Shown: positions 5,205-5,221 of the stretch, piece by piece | Layout: every line of letters begins with the position of its first letter | How positions within the stretch are numbered: the first letter of the stretch is position 1 | NCBI GenBank assembly: GCA_009786775.1 | Contig: WQRL01000165.1 | Span: 1 to 5,221, forward strand | Direction: 5' to 3' | Length of the DNA: 5,221 nt | Origin: Oscillospiraceae bacterium | Lineage (GTDB): Bacteria; Bacillota; Clostridia; Oscillospirales; Oscillospiraceae | Translations under genes and position numbers: made by a program | The notes under the pieces: generated by a model | What the model was told of the DNA's origin: nothing | The model's input: only the letters and a program-made list of their open reading frames with translations | The model's database searches: none

Positions 5205-5221
5205 AACTTAACGGCGCTAGT

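Overview
The window looks like a chromosomal piece from a Gram-positive, Firmicutes/Clostridia-type bacterium. This rests on the strong GGAGG-type ribosome sites, near-perfect TATAAT boxes, a Gly-Cys lipobox lipoprotein with a Glu/Pro-rich spacer, and a soluble PAS-type histidine kinase. The taxonomic call is inference, since no rRNA or other marker gene is present. There are no tRNAs, rRNAs, insertion sequences or CRISPR arrays. The longest gene-free stretch is about 200 bases.

Layout, left to right. (1) 1-230, minus: the N-terminal part of a lipoprotein that runs off the left edge. (2) 231-367: its promoter region, with three 20-bp-phased direct repeats and a perfect 11-bp-arm palindrome. 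(3) 368-703, minus: a stand-alone winged-helix DNA-binding domain, a paralogue of the output domain of the neighbouring response regulator. (4) 704-900: its leader and promoter region, with a terminator-like hairpin, a possible competing hairpin and two more copies of the same 20-bp-phased repeat. (5) 901-1584, minus: a full OmpR/PhoB-type response regulator. (6) 1603-3267, minus: a cytoplasmic PAS-PAS histidine kinase. (7) 3354-4181, minus: an unrecognised polytopic membrane protein with its own promoter. (8) 4371-5204, plus: a divergently transcribed PhzF-family isomerase-like protein.

How the genes may work together. The kinase and response regulator are adjacent (18 nt apart) and form a two-component pair, possibly co-transcribed with the upstream membrane protein. 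Two downstream promoters, those of the lone winged-helix gene and of the lipoprotein, share an unusual design: a perfect TATAAT, no good -35 box, and TGTCAG-N-TTC elements repeated at exactly 20 bp starting 26-27 bp upstream of the -10. The simplest reading is that the phosphorylated response regulator activates both promoters. The receiver-less paralogue, about 73% identical in the DNA-binding domain, would bind the same sites without phosphorylation control, giving a feed-forward or competitive loop that ends in the surface lipoprotein. The architecture is visible in the sequence; the regulatory wiring is inference. The phzF-like gene shows no obvious link to this circuit.
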